A DNA stretch of 64,000 nucleotides from Legionella jamestowniensis (GTDB lineage: Bacteria > Pseudomonadota > Gammaproteobacteria > Legionellales > Legionellaceae): assembly GCF_001467745.1 (NCBI RefSeq), contig NZ_LNYG01000013.1, positions 127,195 to 191,194 of the forward strand. Direction: 5' to 3'. Positions 48,301 to 56,774 of the stretch are shown one piece after another. The notes under the pieces were generated by a model. The model had not been told where the DNA came from, ran no database searches, and worked only from the letters and a program-made list of their open reading frames with translations. Position 1 is the first letter of the stretch. Each line of letters starts with the position of its first letter. The position numbers and the translations under genes were made by a program.

Positions 48301-48588
48301 GGCAGGTATGGAGTAATTTTCTCTAACTTGCAAAAAAAATAGGCTTGCTGCGGCATGCTCGCAGTTAATGCGAGATTGACAACTACAGAGGGCAGGTTTT
48401 GTGGGCCATGATTTTAAATCAATGTGCACATCATAAATTTGACCGGAGCGACCTTTTACACGTGCTTTCAGCAAGCCGTCACTCAGACGAATATTTAGCA
48501 CATACCCCTTTTGCTGATACTCTTGGCCATTAAGCAAGACAACAGGAGAAAAAACACTAGCCATTCGTGATAAAGCATCTTTGAGCAT
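45316..48588 (-). CDS. SNF2-family helicase with N-terminal SWIM zinc finger
   Basis: 1090 aa. SWIM motif C68-x-C70-x5-C76-x-H78 (CSCQSRINCEH). A long middle part of about 530 residues without recognisable motifs includes the bacterial SNF2-associated region. The SNF2 ATPase starts near residue 630: LRDYQQEGLNWLQFLRL, DDMGLGKTIQTLAHLQ (motif I), ILDESQSIKN (motif II), LSGTPLENHLGELWSLFHFL (III) and FILRRTKNQVARELPDKTEM. The C-terminal helicase domain has VFSQFTSML, SLKAGGTGLNLTRADTVIHY and DRSHRIGQDNPVFVYKLI. It would remodel DNA-protein complexes; the specific role is unknown. Monocistronic. Confidence 0.93.
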   Translation of the reverse strand: MLKDALSRMASVFSPVVLLNGQEYQQKGYVLNIRLSDGLLKARVKGRSGQIYDVHIDLKSWPTKPALCSCQSRINCEHAAASLFFLQVRENYSIPAPRNQNNEESLNTWLTSLREKEEKKIEKDSSHELVYLIEPQLTEYEDRILVKLAIAKRRKRGGLGKKNFFNTLTDSRRQYFTEEDENIVAVLMEKNNNRGWFDRFSIRNSELLEDILKTGRAYLSLKTEPKLELGDVLNTTLVWHLTTDGKQYPVLETELDAEPISPLFLDKPWYFDEELHTLGLLTVPYTLGHVKKILRMPPVNLDNLPDTVRHMASACPDLPPPRIFEKQETRQIEPSVVISFDAVELENNSLMQLDAPHLLFVADIFFNYGGIKVKAEDTYHKLIKEEGKTLVEIPRHGAREKELLAEIAQILALRAPTLTEKLWCEYEISHEKVLANFHQEEDLSKLYKNVLPLFEKKQWTVEFNHPVYQEIIDADDVEWFSEAQERGNDFFSYQLGILVDGKQVSIVPLVADLIARLDKSKIDELPDKTLVKMPLPEGKTLQVEIGRVKPLIRFLLQYGTRHLSDESRLRISRYQLILMRETEQAMLATSARWLGAETIRLQLNQLTNLTSLPKVKVPSGLKTTLRDYQQEGLNWLQFLRLSQFGGVLADDMGLGKTIQTLAHLQVEKEAGRLTKASLIVAPTSLVWNWFAEAKRFTPGLKLLVFHGALRHQDDFDDYDVVISTYGLIQRDKSRFIDYAFYYLILDESQSIKNARTKTTQIIQQIQAKHRLCLSGTPLENHLGELWSLFHFLMPGLLGDAKQFSRFFKKPIETQGDTERRILLAKRVQPFILRRTKNQVARELPDKTEMTLTIELTGAQRDLYEAIRMSMEKKVREAISKQGMEKSHIVLLDALLKLRQVCCDPKLLSIPEAEMAYTTSAKLEALMELLDSLVDEGRRVLVFSQFTSMLRLIEEQLKQRNYPYLKLTGQTQNRQALVTRFQEGHTPIFLISLKAGGTGLNLTRADTVIHYDPWWNPAVEDQATDRSHRIGQDNPVFVYKLITSGTVEEAILAMQNRKRQLFDGILSDNIRGITGLTKQDIEQFFMPLPVE

Positions 48589-48695
48589 ATGACCTGGTTT
48601 AAAGGTTAAACAGACAATTATAACCTAATTTGACTTATTTTTGATATTAAATGTAAACTAGTTGAATGTGTGATTTAATAATTAACAATCTAATT

Positions 48696-48717
48696 AATTT
48701 TAAGACAACTTAAAATT
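48696..48717. repeat. 9-bp perfect inverted repeat just upstream of the 286-aa gene
   Basis: AATTTTAAG (48696-48704) and CTTAAAATT (48709-48717) are perfect inverted copies with a 4-nt spacer, ending 13 bases before the ATG. The half-sites contain TTAA-type blocks reminiscent of, but not matching in tandem arrangement, the PmrA box described for Legionella effector genes. Could be an operator or a short hairpin in the mRNA leader. Confidence 0.4.
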
Positions 48718-48730
48718 TAAGTATAATCTT

Positions 48731-49591
48731 ATGTTTAAAGAGTTTCGTGAGTCTCTAAGTGACTTCTTAAAAATCCAGGGCGTAAACGTTCTAGCACGTG
48801 ATGAATTTCTTGGTGCTGCTGAATATCAAAAAGAGAAATTCATCCATTTGATGTTAGAACAATGCAATTTTGACTTAATTGTTAAATTTGCATGCACTAC
48901 CTCTGATTTTTATAATGCTTGCCGCTCCCCTGTTTTTAACGAGCATTGGATGAAATTATGGAGTACCTACGGTATTCTAATTACAAAAGACCCTTCTAAA
49001 GCGCTCTATTATCAGCGCTGCTCGAATAAATTTGATTTATTCCTCGGTATTTATTTCTATTACAGAGCCTTGCGTGTCAAGGACACCTTTAATAAGAATA
49101 CCAGTACGCTGGAAAAGGATTATCTGCTGAAAGCGATGGATTATGGTTCTATTCATGCCTGTCAACAATATTCTGTCTATTTATTTAATGATTACCAAAA
49201 TCATCCACCCCCCAAAGAGACAGCAGATTCTTTTCAACATCTCCTAGCCTGCATAAAAAAGTTAATTCCTGATTACGGTAGCTATGCTTATATCATGCTA
49301 GCGGAAACCTATGTACGGTTTGGGATGTTTCAGTTTAGCCTGGGTCATGAAATGTTAACTGATAAAGCCTTTAGTGCTGCAAACCTTGCAGCTATTAAAG
49401 CCCAAGAAAGCTACTTGGAAAATGATCCTGCCATTTTTAATGCAAGTTTTGGTCAAGGTTTAGCAGCGAGTAACTCGCTGCACCTGGATGATTTAGAAGA
49501 GATAAGAAACTATATTTCAACTATTACCGCAAAAGGATACAAAGACTTGCCCTCTGAGGAATCTAATAACTCCAATAACAATAAGTTCTGA
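48731..49591 (+). CDS. Putative effector-like protein with F-box-like N-terminal segment
   Basis: 286 aa, no signal peptide or membrane segment. Residues ~35-75 (LMLEQCNFDLIVKFACTTSD, then FYNACRSPVFNEHWMKLW) resemble the helical F-box/DUF5630-like element seen in Legionella proteins. The remainder is alpha-helical with Sel1/TPR-like spacing (YLLKAMDYGSIHACQQYSVY). The C-terminus is polar with EES about ten residues from the end, loosely like the Glu-rich signal of Dot/Icm substrates. Ribosome-binding site is weak. Convergent with the next gene, 12 bp between stops. Function not established. Confidence 0.6.
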   Translation: MFKEFRESLSDFLKIQGVNVLARDEFLGAAEYQKEKFIHLMLEQCNFDLIVKFACTTSDFYNACRSPVFNEHWMKLWSTYGILITKDPSKALYYQRCSNKFDLFLGIYFYYRALRVKDTFNKNTSTLEKDYLLKAMDYGSIHACQQYSVYLFNDYQNHPPPKETADSFQHLLACIKKLIPDYGSYAYIMLAETYVRFGMFQFSLGHEMLTDKAFSAANLAAIKAQESYLENDPAIFNASFGQGLAASNSLHLDDLEEIRNYISTITAKGYKDLPSEESNNSNNNKF

Positions 49592-49603
49592 GCAACCCCA
49601 CAT

Positions 49604-51421
49604 TTAGATGGGTGTTGCTACAGGTTCTTCAGCCACATTTAATTTTTCAGGTTGCGTGGCAGTTTTCAAGATTCCTCCTTTTGCCATTGACTGGGCAAGC
49701 AATCCCACGTTTATTCCTGGTTTTTGAGAGGTATTGGCTGATATCACTGTGACTGTACCAATCTCTGGAACTGAAAATAACTCATCCTCTTTTGGTGCAA
49801 CCACTTCATCTTTATCGATTTGCATACCTGGAATGCTCCGCAAATTGGCACCTGAATAATACACCGTATTAGCAACTACGCTGTTCATTGAATTGACAGA
49901 GGAATTTTTCACCGAATTCGCACCGACATCATTCACAGTCGGTGTAGCATCCACTTCAGCTGGCATCTTTTTCAATGAAAAAAGCTTGGTGAGGTAGTCC
50001 ATTTTTTCTTCATCGCTTTCTAATTTTTCAAATTGGGTTTTATTTATTTTATAAACCAGTATTTGATCTATCATAGATAAGGAAATCTTCTGGTTTTTAA
50101 ATAAGTCAGCCAACGTCTGATTTTGAAAGAATGATTTCATTTTTGATGAAAACAATAATTTAACAAGCAACTCGTTATCGACTGTTGTTTCACTGCCTAA
50201 AACCTCAACAAGACTCTCGCAAGCTGGCAGATTACCCACAAGCTGATTCACAGGCTGCTGCTCAATTTCGATACTTGAAGTCACTGTGGTGAGTTTTTGG
50301 AATAATTGATGAGGATCAAGAAACCCTTTTTGCATTAATGTTAGAAGTGCTTTATCTGTAAAAATTTTATAAAAATTCGGTTTACTCAAACAACTCTCTA
50401 GCACGCCCGCATGATAGAAGGCCAATTCAAACATCGGATGACTCTGAATCCCATATTTGTCTTTATAAGGATATTCAGCCTCTAAGGCTAAGGCCATTTT
50501 AAGGACTGAATGCACCAAGGGATATTGTTCTTTGTAGCACAGATCAATAAGCATAGCATCTGTGTAACTTACAGGGGATCGTTCAAGCTCTAAAACAGCC
50601 TTTCCTGCGAATTCAGCAGCGAGATATTTTACGCCTTTACTGCGCATTTTATTATTTAGCTTGTTGTCATGACTGTGTATGGGGAATAAAAATGGGGACA
50701 CTCTTTTTTCATAGCCAGTACTAGACAATAGACTGCTTGGCATGTCGCTTGCCGAACCTTCTCTCGCTTTGATCTTATGCACGTAATTAAAAATAGTGGT
50801 CAGGCTTTGGGGATACAGCACGTACTCAGGGGGCAAGTTATCCCAGGTAAGGTCTACAACCTCTAATGTTTTTTGGGCTGGCACTTGATTTTCAAGTAAA
50901 GATAGCAGATTTTCATCCTTTGCAGTTAATAATAAATGCATCAGCGTAAAAACTGGACAATGCACGCTATCCGTTTGATAGAATTCATTTTTACCCGCAA
51001 CTATAAACTGAATACTCATTTGTTTGGAGATACGTTTAAATTCTTCATAGTAGCCATCAGACAAGCGAAAGTGGTCTGCAACGAATGCTAAAGGAGGCAA
51101 TCCTGGACGAATAAATAAATCAAGGGCACAATAGTGAATTGTAGCAGGCTCTCTTTGTTTTGCCTTGCTACGAACCCCTACTTCAATAAAAAATTGATAG
51201 TGCCCTGCTTTGGTTAAAAATGATTTATCTTCACTACTTCGGTTTTCCAGGTATGAAAGTAACTTATCCTTATGCATAAAGACGACATTTTTGAGCGCAC
51301 CGTTGTTCTTATACATCTCCATCAAAAAGCGTATTGACTCTTCACTGGCAATATAGTTGGTTTCCATACGGGCCAATTCTGCTAAATCATCAGTTATTAA
51401 TTGGGTCAAGGATCGTCTCAT
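49604..51421 (-). CDS. Putative YopJ-like (clan CE, C55) acetyltransferase/effector with helical C-terminal part
   Basis: 605 aa, no signal peptide. Residues 95-165 line up by eye with the YopJ core. TIHYCALDLF (H96) matches GIHFSVIDY of YopJ. PLAFVADHFRLSD (D116, 20 residues after the His) matches the FEPANF segment that holds the YopJ Glu. NEFYQTDSVHCPVFTLMHLL (C155) matches RSSSECGIFSFALAKKL with the catalytic Cys. An acidic residue is kept but as Asp, not Glu. Residues ~265-480 are helical and ankyrin/ARM-like in feel; ~500-605 is low-complexity. YopJ-family enzymes acetylate host kinases. Homology is my own alignment from memory. Confidence 0.55.
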   Translation of the reverse strand: MRRSLTQLITDDLAELARMETNYIASEESIRFLMEMYKNNGALKNVVFMHKDKLLSYLENRSSEDKSFLTKAGHYQFFIEVGVRSKAKQREPATIHYCALDLFIRPGLPPLAFVADHFRLSDGYYEEFKRISKQMSIQFIVAGKNEFYQTDSVHCPVFTLMHLLLTAKDENLLSLLENQVPAQKTLEVVDLTWDNLPPEYVLYPQSLTTIFNYVHKIKAREGSASDMPSSLLSSTGYEKRVSPFLFPIHSHDNKLNNKMRSKGVKYLAAEFAGKAVLELERSPVSYTDAMLIDLCYKEQYPLVHSVLKMALALEAEYPYKDKYGIQSHPMFELAFYHAGVLESCLSKPNFYKIFTDKALLTLMQKGFLDPHQLFQKLTTVTSSIEIEQQPVNQLVGNLPACESLVEVLGSETTVDNELLVKLLFSSKMKSFFQNQTLADLFKNQKISLSMIDQILVYKINKTQFEKLESDEEKMDYLTKLFSLKKMPAEVDATPTVNDVGANSVKNSSVNSMNSVVANTVYYSGANLRSIPGMQIDKDEVVAPKEDELFSVPEIGTVTVISANTSQKPGINVGLLAQSMAKGGILKTATQPEKLNVAEEPVATPI

Positions 51422-51668
51422 AATACACCTAGTTCGTCATTGTTATAATTTATTGTTACTCACTATTCTTAAGGAAAAATTAAAATATGCACAAATTTAG
51501 TTAAATTTTTACTTTTGGCAGCATAAATACACTCCTAGACGGGATGATGCTCTATTTAAAGCAGAAAAAATAAGTTTTTGAACGAGTCATTTAAAAATAG
51601 GTCACTATAACTTTCATTAGAGTTTGTTATAGAATTAGGTAAGTAATACATACGTTTTATAGGAACAC

Positions 51669-53273
51669 ATGTCACACGATCTGCAAATTTTACTGGCGCA
51701 AATTAATCCCACTGTGGGGGCCATACAGGCAAATACCGAAAAAATTTGTTCAATTGTTAATTCCCATCAATCTCAACACGATGTCATTCTATTTCCAGAA
51801 TTAGTGATTACAGGCTATCCCCCTGAGGATTTATTGTTGCGCCATGATTTTCATCAGCAAGTTGAAAATGCACTGGAAACCATTAAGCAGAACAGCCAGG
51901 ATTGTTATCTCATCGTAGGTCATCCCAGTTTAGAAAGCGAGGACTGTTTTAATTCGGCCAGTGTCTTTCACAATGGGGAACGGATTGCCCTTTACCATAA
52001 ACACCATTTACCCAATTATGGCGTGTTTGATGAAGCCCGTTATTTTGTTTCAGGGGAAGCAAAACCCTGTATTCTTTCAATTAAAGGTTATCGCTTAGGT
52101 GTTTGTATTTGCGAAGATCTCTGGTTTAAAGGTCCTGTTGAACAGCTTCAACAAGCAAACGTTGATGGTATTTTTTGTTTAAACGCATCCCCATTTGATT
52201 ATCAAAAACAAGCCCTGCGCGAAGAACTGCTTCGCAAGTATGCTTTGCAGGGCACAGCCATGATTTATGTTAATCAGGTGGGTGGACAAGATGAACTGGT
52301 TTTTGATGGTCAATCGATGGCATTTGATGCCCAAGGCGTACTTTGCGCGCGGGCACCTGCCTTCGAAGAAGTTTTGCAGCCGTTAACATTAAGTAATAGA
52401 AAAATGGATGGGGAAATAACCCCTTTATTGGACAGGGAGGCCTTAATTTATAAGGCCTTAGTCTGTGGCACGCGTGATTATATTGAAAAAAATGGTTTTC
52501 CCGGTGTATTACTGGGCTTGTCTGGTGGGGTTGATTCAGCACTAACGCTATCAATTGCCGTAGATGCGTTAGGTCCTTCCCGAGTCCATGCTGTCATGAT
52601 GCCTTCCCGCTACACAGCCAATATCAGCCTTATTGATGCCAAGGAGCAGTTAGAGCGTTTAAACGTGGACAGTACAACATTGTCTATCGAGCCTGTTTTT
52701 CACAGTTTCCTTGAAACACTTGCGCCTGTTTTTGAGGGTTTAAAACCTGATACCACTGAAGAAAATATTCAGGCAAGAATTCGCGGCGTTTTATTGATGG
52801 CCCTTTCCAACAAAACAGGAAAAATGGTTTTGACTACTAGTAATAAAAGTGAAACTGCGGTTGGATACGCCACTTTATATGGTGATATGGCAGGTGGGTT
52901 TGCCGTATTAAAAGATGTTTTAAAAACTCAAGTCTATGCTTTAGCCCATTATCGCAACCAACTATCCCCCGTTATTCCCGAGCGAGTGCTAACAAGGGCT
53001 CCTTCTGCCGAATTAGCAGAAAACCAAACTGATCAGGATTCTTTACCCGATTATGAAACCCTTGATGCCATTATTCAGGCTTACATGGAAAATAACGTGG
53101 CCGCCGAAGAAATTATTAAAGCAGGTTATCCTGCCAAAGATGTGCAACGCGTGATTCATTTGCTTAAGCGTAATGAATATAAACGACGTCAGGCAGCGCC
53201 AGGCATCAAGATTTCACCACGCGCTTTTGGGCGTGATTGGCGTTTTCCGATTACCTCAGGATTTATCTTTTAA
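51669..53273 (+). CDS. nadE: Glutamine-dependent NAD+ synthetase
   Basis: 534 aa two-domain enzyme amidating nicotinate adenine dinucleotide to NAD. The N-terminal nitrilase-type glutaminase domain has the E44-K111-C148 triad (FPELVITGYPPEDLL, YHKHHLPNYGVFDE, GVCICEDLWF). The C-terminal synthetase domain has the ATP-pyrophosphatase P-loop SGGVDS at 285-290, TTSNKSETAVGYATLYGDMA and PSAELAENQTDQDSLPDYET. AGGA lies five bases before the ATG. Stand-alone gene flanked on both sides by oppositely oriented effector-like genes. Confidence 0.96.
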   Translation: MSHDLQILLAQINPTVGAIQANTEKICSIVNSHQSQHDVILFPELVITGYPPEDLLLRHDFHQQVENALETIKQNSQDCYLIVGHPSLESEDCFNSASVFHNGERIALYHKHHLPNYGVFDEARYFVSGEAKPCILSIKGYRLGVCICEDLWFKGPVEQLQQANVDGIFCLNASPFDYQKQALREELLRKYALQGTAMIYVNQVGGQDELVFDGQSMAFDAQGVLCARAPAFEEVLQPLTLSNRKMDGEITPLLDREALIYKALVCGTRDYIEKNGFPGVLLGLSGGVDSALTLSIAVDALGPSRVHAVMMPSRYTANISLIDAKEQLERLNVDSTTLSIEPVFHSFLETLAPVFEGLKPDTTEENIQARIRGVLLMALSNKTGKMVLTTSNKSETAVGYATLYGDMAGGFAVLKDVLKTQVYALAHYRNQLSPVIPERVLTRAPSAELAENQTDQDSLPDYETLDAIIQAYMENNVAAEEIIKAGYPAKDVQRVIHLLKRNEYKRRQAAPGIKISPRAFGRDWRFPITSGFIF

Positions 53274-53352
53274 ATTAGTCGGGTTGAGCCATTGCGGAAA
53301 GAGACAAATGCCGCGGATAGCACCACCGCGGCGAAAGAAGGGCGCTCTTCAC

Positions 53353-54969
53353 TTAGGAGCTTATTATCGCAGTTTTATGATTTTCTTGTTCAGTAGAGGA
53401 TGGCTTACGGGGTAACTGGGAAGCCTTGTGCGCAAAAAGACTGTTAATCTCGTCATACTTGCTTAAGTTTAACTTACCTACCACAGCATCTTTCTTAGCC
53501 ATTTTTTCCTCCACAATAGTCGATTCTTTGATCGCCTTGCGAAGTTTCTCTCGGTCTGCTGCACTTAAATTGGCTGCAGAAATACCCTCGTTTTTTTGCA
53601 AAATTTCCTTAAAATCAGCAATGGCGTTGGTATTTCCCCAAGAGTCAATAGAAATTTGGGCGTTAACTCCACCCCGTTGTCTTTGGTATAAAACCCAATC
53701 GCCTGTTTTTGCATCGGGTTCACGTGTCAAAATATAAGTCTCTTTAATCAACTTATAGGCCGGTATCTTTGTCCAATTGTCCGTGGTTATCAGGGCCACA
53801 CCATGTTCTGCTTTTAGAAAACTTTGAACATCATGATGCTTTGTCTTATCGATACTATGACGAACGTTAATCTCCCGCAAATAAACCTTTAACCGGAACA
53901 TCTCATTCTCTGCCAAACTGCTTTTGGGTCTAATCCAGTCAGCAAGCTCGGGATAATCATTGAGGTTCAGTAAATTTTTATGTCCTAAACTGTTATACCA
54001 ATACAGTTGAGTGACTTTACTGTCGCTGGCTGCTGCCCCCTCTTTAGTAATGACATAAGTAGAAACTAAATTCTCTAACTCTTTTTCTGTAGGACAAAAT
54101 AACACTTGAGTTTTATTCAACAGTTCTTCCAGAATTTTTTGCGATTCGGTTTTAAGCTCGCGTGCAAAGGCTGATTTTTGAAGAAATTCACTAAGTAATT
54201 TTTCTTGCTCAGCCAGATTTTTATCTGAGGGCATTTTGCTTAGTGCATTTCTTAACTCAACTTCCATGTTTTTAATAACGCGTGCCAGATTTTCACTAAT
54301 CGTGAGAACGGTGACTTTTGAATTAAAATCGGGCCATGTTAATTGCCAATTCACTTCAGTAGCAGTTAAATCGGTGGCGGTTAAGCAAAATGCCAAATGG
54401 TCTTTATTGTTAATTGCAATAAATCGGGCTTCTTCAGCATTATTGGATACATGAACGGTTTCAATTTCTTTACTCTTATTCTCTCTTACAAGTTGTAATT
54501 CTTTTTCACGCTCGGCTGCCTGGCGTTCACTTACTTCATATTGCTGTAAGAGCAGTTTTATTTTGTTTAAAAGAATTCTTTTTAGTGGGAAAACAATTTG
54601 CGAGTAAAGATAGCTATCCGTCTCTTTTACATAACCAGGCACTGAGTTTATCAAGAGTAGGAATAGATCCGTATTGGCTGAGGTTGTTTTCCATTCTCCC
54701 CCTTTTAAGAATTTTTGAAACTCCTGAAGGCGGATAGTAGGTTTAGGGAAAATTTTCAGTGTGTCTATCGTTTGATTAAGCTCATCTCCACGTTTACGGC
54801 TAAAACTATAAACCCAAGACCAGAAAGGAGAGTCTTCATTCGTGTATACTTTTTTTGCTTGCTCAAAAATCTCTACCAGGTTTGTTTGCCCTTGTTGCGT
54901 TTCATCAGAAATAGCAGTGAGTAATTGATCAGCAAACGTTTTTAAATCATCTTCAATTTTTTCAGGCAT
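53353..54969 (-). CDS. Uncharacterised coiled-coil-containing protein (possible Dot/Icm substrate)
   Basis: 538 aa, strongly charged, no signal peptide or membrane helix. I do not recognise a family. Residues 1-150 are mixed helical; ~145-175 (YEVSERQAAEREKELQLVRE) look coiled coil; ~180-260 contain a more globular stretch (ARFIAINNKDHLAFCLTATD). A second helical region is ~240-310, and the C-terminal part has RLKVYLREINVRHSIDKTKH and GDWVLYQRQRGG. The tail is polar (STEQENHKTAIISS). Size, composition and position between core genes fit an accessory secreted protein; that is inference. Confidence 0.6.
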   Translation of the reverse strand: MPEKIEDDLKTFADQLLTAISDETQQGQTNLVEIFEQAKKVYTNEDSPFWSWVYSFSRKRGDELNQTIDTLKIFPKPTIRLQEFQKFLKGGEWKTTSANTDLFLLLINSVPGYVKETDSYLYSQIVFPLKRILLNKIKLLLQQYEVSERQAAEREKELQLVRENKSKEIETVHVSNNAEEARFIAINNKDHLAFCLTATDLTATEVNWQLTWPDFNSKVTVLTISENLARVIKNMEVELRNALSKMPSDKNLAEQEKLLSEFLQKSAFARELKTESQKILEELLNKTQVLFCPTEKELENLVSTYVITKEGAAASDSKVTQLYWYNSLGHKNLLNLNDYPELADWIRPKSSLAENEMFRLKVYLREINVRHSIDKTKHHDVQSFLKAEHGVALITTDNWTKIPAYKLIKETYILTREPDAKTGDWVLYQRQRGGVNAQISIDSWGNTNAIADFKEILQKNEGISAANLSAADREKLRKAIKESTIVEEKMAKKDAVVGKLNLSKYDEINSLFAHKASQLPRKPSSTEQENHKTAIISS

Positions 54970-55184
54970 CTTCCTTGCTCCTTGTTCCCTTTAATTAGGT
55001 TGTTGACAACACCTAGTTATTATCTTAACCAATTAACAGCTTAATACAACTACATTATGTAAAACTACTATTTTTGTTGATTATTCTTCGCTTAAGATGA
55101 TTCGTACATGCTCACTTATATCAAACCCTCTTTCAGCCAATAACGATAATTGCAGGAAAGTAAATAGCCGACTTTGCTCCTTCG

Positions 55185-55823
55185 TTAGACGAAACTGTTA
55201 GGTGTACGCTGGATCTCAAGTACGTTTTCAGATTGTTCGGAAACAATGGAAGGAAAGAAACCGTCTGGACGAAATTTTTTTGCTCTTTCTGTTACCGTGG
55301 CAAGCTTTTGCAAAAACACCTGTTCTTCTGCAGTATTACTACTTGCAATCACTATATCCTGCTTTTCCTTAGCATCATGATTAGGGGACTCATCGTTGTG
55401 CGAAATTACATTGTTTTTATATTGTTCGTAAGCAGCGAGGAACATTTCCCGTTCTGCACTGGAGAGAACTTGATACTCTTCAAGCACTTTCAATAGAAGA
55501 TTAAGTTTAGAACCATCAATGGGATAAGGAAATTGCAGATGGTGATGTGTTTCCTCCGCATCATATTCATCGTTATGGTAAGAGTCGTGTTTTTCATCCT
55601 CACGTTGGATAAACCGGGCACCCTCTAATTTAATCGCCAATACTTCATTACTTAACCTATCGACTTCGTCATAATAAGTTTCTACTTCAGTAATAACGAC
55701 TTGTTTATCAAGTGTACGATGTATACCACGCTTTTTTATACCTGTTTTCTGCGGGTAAAAAGTCATCGCATCCTCGGAGAGGCTGATGTTAAATTTTTTG
55801 CAATTTTGCGTAAATGATCGCAT
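55185..55823 (-). CDS. Uncharacterised 212-aa hydrophilic protein
   Basis: 212 aa from the ATG at 55823, where TTAAGG lies five bases upstream; the GTG two codons earlier would sit on that site. No known domain, signal peptide or membrane segment. A central acidic and His-rich patch (EKHDSYHNDEYDAEETHHH) separates two parts. A helical segment LLLKVLEEYQVLSSAEREMF follows. Same strand as the coiled-coil protein gene downstream, with a 215-bp gap that shows no clear terminator or repeat. Possibly Legionella-specific. Confidence 0.6.
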   Translation of the reverse strand: MRSFTQNCKKFNISLSEDAMTFYPQKTGIKKRGIHRTLDKQVVITEVETYYDEVDRLSNEVLAIKLEGARFIQREDEKHDSYHNDEYDAEETHHHLQFPYPIDGSKLNLLLKVLEEYQVLSSAEREMFLAAYEQYKNNVISHNDESPNHDAKEKQDIVIASSNTAEEQVFLQKLATVTERAKKFRPDGFFPSIVSEQSENVLEIQRTPNSFV

Positions 55824-56025
55824 GGTCACCTTAAAAAAAGCCAGTGTCCATTTGTTTAAATGATATCCTTTGAGAAAATAAATTATACAGAAGAAATGTT
55901 AATGTTATCTTAAGAAGATGAAACCCAGGTGAAGATTCCGAAGCGCTTTTAACTTTTCCATAACCCAAGGTGATACCCTGTTAATGGCTTCCTGCCAAAT
56001 GAATAAGCTTTTATAAAAAATGCCC

Positions 56026-56053
56026 TTGCAAAATAAAGTCAAATCGCTAACAT
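56026..56053 (+). promoter_or_regulatory. Candidate sigma-70 promoter of the beta-barrel trio
   Basis: TTGCAA (56026-56031) and TAACAT (56048-56053) are 16 bp apart, about 36 bp before the ATG of the first outer-membrane gene. The likely leader then contains AAAAAGGGAT, a good ribosome-binding site. The hexamer matches are moderate. Confidence 0.35.
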
Positions 56054-56089
56054 TGGTGCTGTAAAAATAATAATAAAAAAAGGGATCCC

Positions 56090-56764
56090 ATGAGAAGTGC
56101 ATTTTTTTCTGCAGCAATGCTTGCTTCAAGCCTTGCATCAGCGGCCGTGCCCATTGATGGCTGGTATGCCAGCGTTTTTGGGGGTTATACTTATATTCCT
56201 GACAATCTAACGAATACAACTTACTACAGTAACTACTCGTTTCCTTTCTTACGCGCCCATCCTTCCTATAACGGCGGCTGGAACGGTGGGGGACGTGTTG
56301 GTTATCAAAGTACACCTCTGCGCTATGAAGCAGAAGTGACCTATGTCTATGCTAATCTTAGCGATTTTAGAATTAATAATATCAGGCAATTAGGGGTTGA
56401 GGGTGAAACAACAGGGACCTTTGCCATGGCAAATGTCTATTATGATTTTCCAGAAATGGTACCCTGCATTGCCCCATTTGTGGGTGTGGGACTTGGCTAT
56501 GGCTATGTCACAGCGCGCCTTAACAGTAATGGTCCCCTTATCTTAAGTGGTCCTGGCGTAGCTACCCGTTTTAAAGTGGATGACAGTGTTTTTGCTTATC
56601 AAGGTACTGCGGGCTTTACTTATAACTTTGCTGAAAATTATGCCGTTAACCTTGCTTATCGTTACATCAGCACCGAGCGTGCGGATGGGTTTGGAAAAGT
56701 ATTTCAAGCACATTTGGCAAGCGTTGGCGCAATTTACCGCTTTGATGGCGCTAGTTATAAGTAA
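56090..56764 (+). CDS. Outer-membrane beta-barrel protein, tandem copy 1
   Basis: 224 aa. Signal peptide 1-19 (AAMLASSLASA). The mature protein begins VPIDGWYASVFGGYTYIPDN, then alternating strands typical of 8-stranded barrels (GGRVGYQSTPLRYEAEVTYV, FVGVGLGYGYVTARL, AVNLAYRYIST). It is the most divergent of three adjacent paralogues and the only one lacking the LNFNFNYW ending. AAAGGGA precedes the ATG. Function unknown: adhesin-like or structural OmpA/OprF-type barrels without the periplasmic domain are candidates. Confidence 0.8.
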   Translation: MRSAFFSAAMLASSLASAAVPIDGWYASVFGGYTYIPDNLTNTTYYSNYSFPFLRAHPSYNGGWNGGGRVGYQSTPLRYEAEVTYVYANLSDFRINNIRQLGVEGETTGTFAMANVYYDFPEMVPCIAPFVGVGLGYGYVTARLNSNGPLILSGPGVATRFKVDDSVFAYQGTAGFTYNFAENYAVNLAYRYISTERADGFGKVFQAHLASVGAIYRFDGASYK

Positions 56765-56774
56765 AGGATAAGTT

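Noticed and set aside
48722..48727. TATAAT as a normal -10 box of the 286-aa gene
   Set aside because: Transcription from it would begin inside the gene; it is reported only as an oddity in the findings.
53310..53332. Hairpin GCCGCGG/CCGCGGC as terminator of nadE
   Set aside because: A 7-bp GC stem with a 9-nt loop is present, but no T-run follows on either strand, so it cannot be called an intrinsic terminator.
55905..56315. 136-aa minus-strand frame
   Set aside because: It lies antisense to the first beta-barrel gene and its promoter region and has no coding features.
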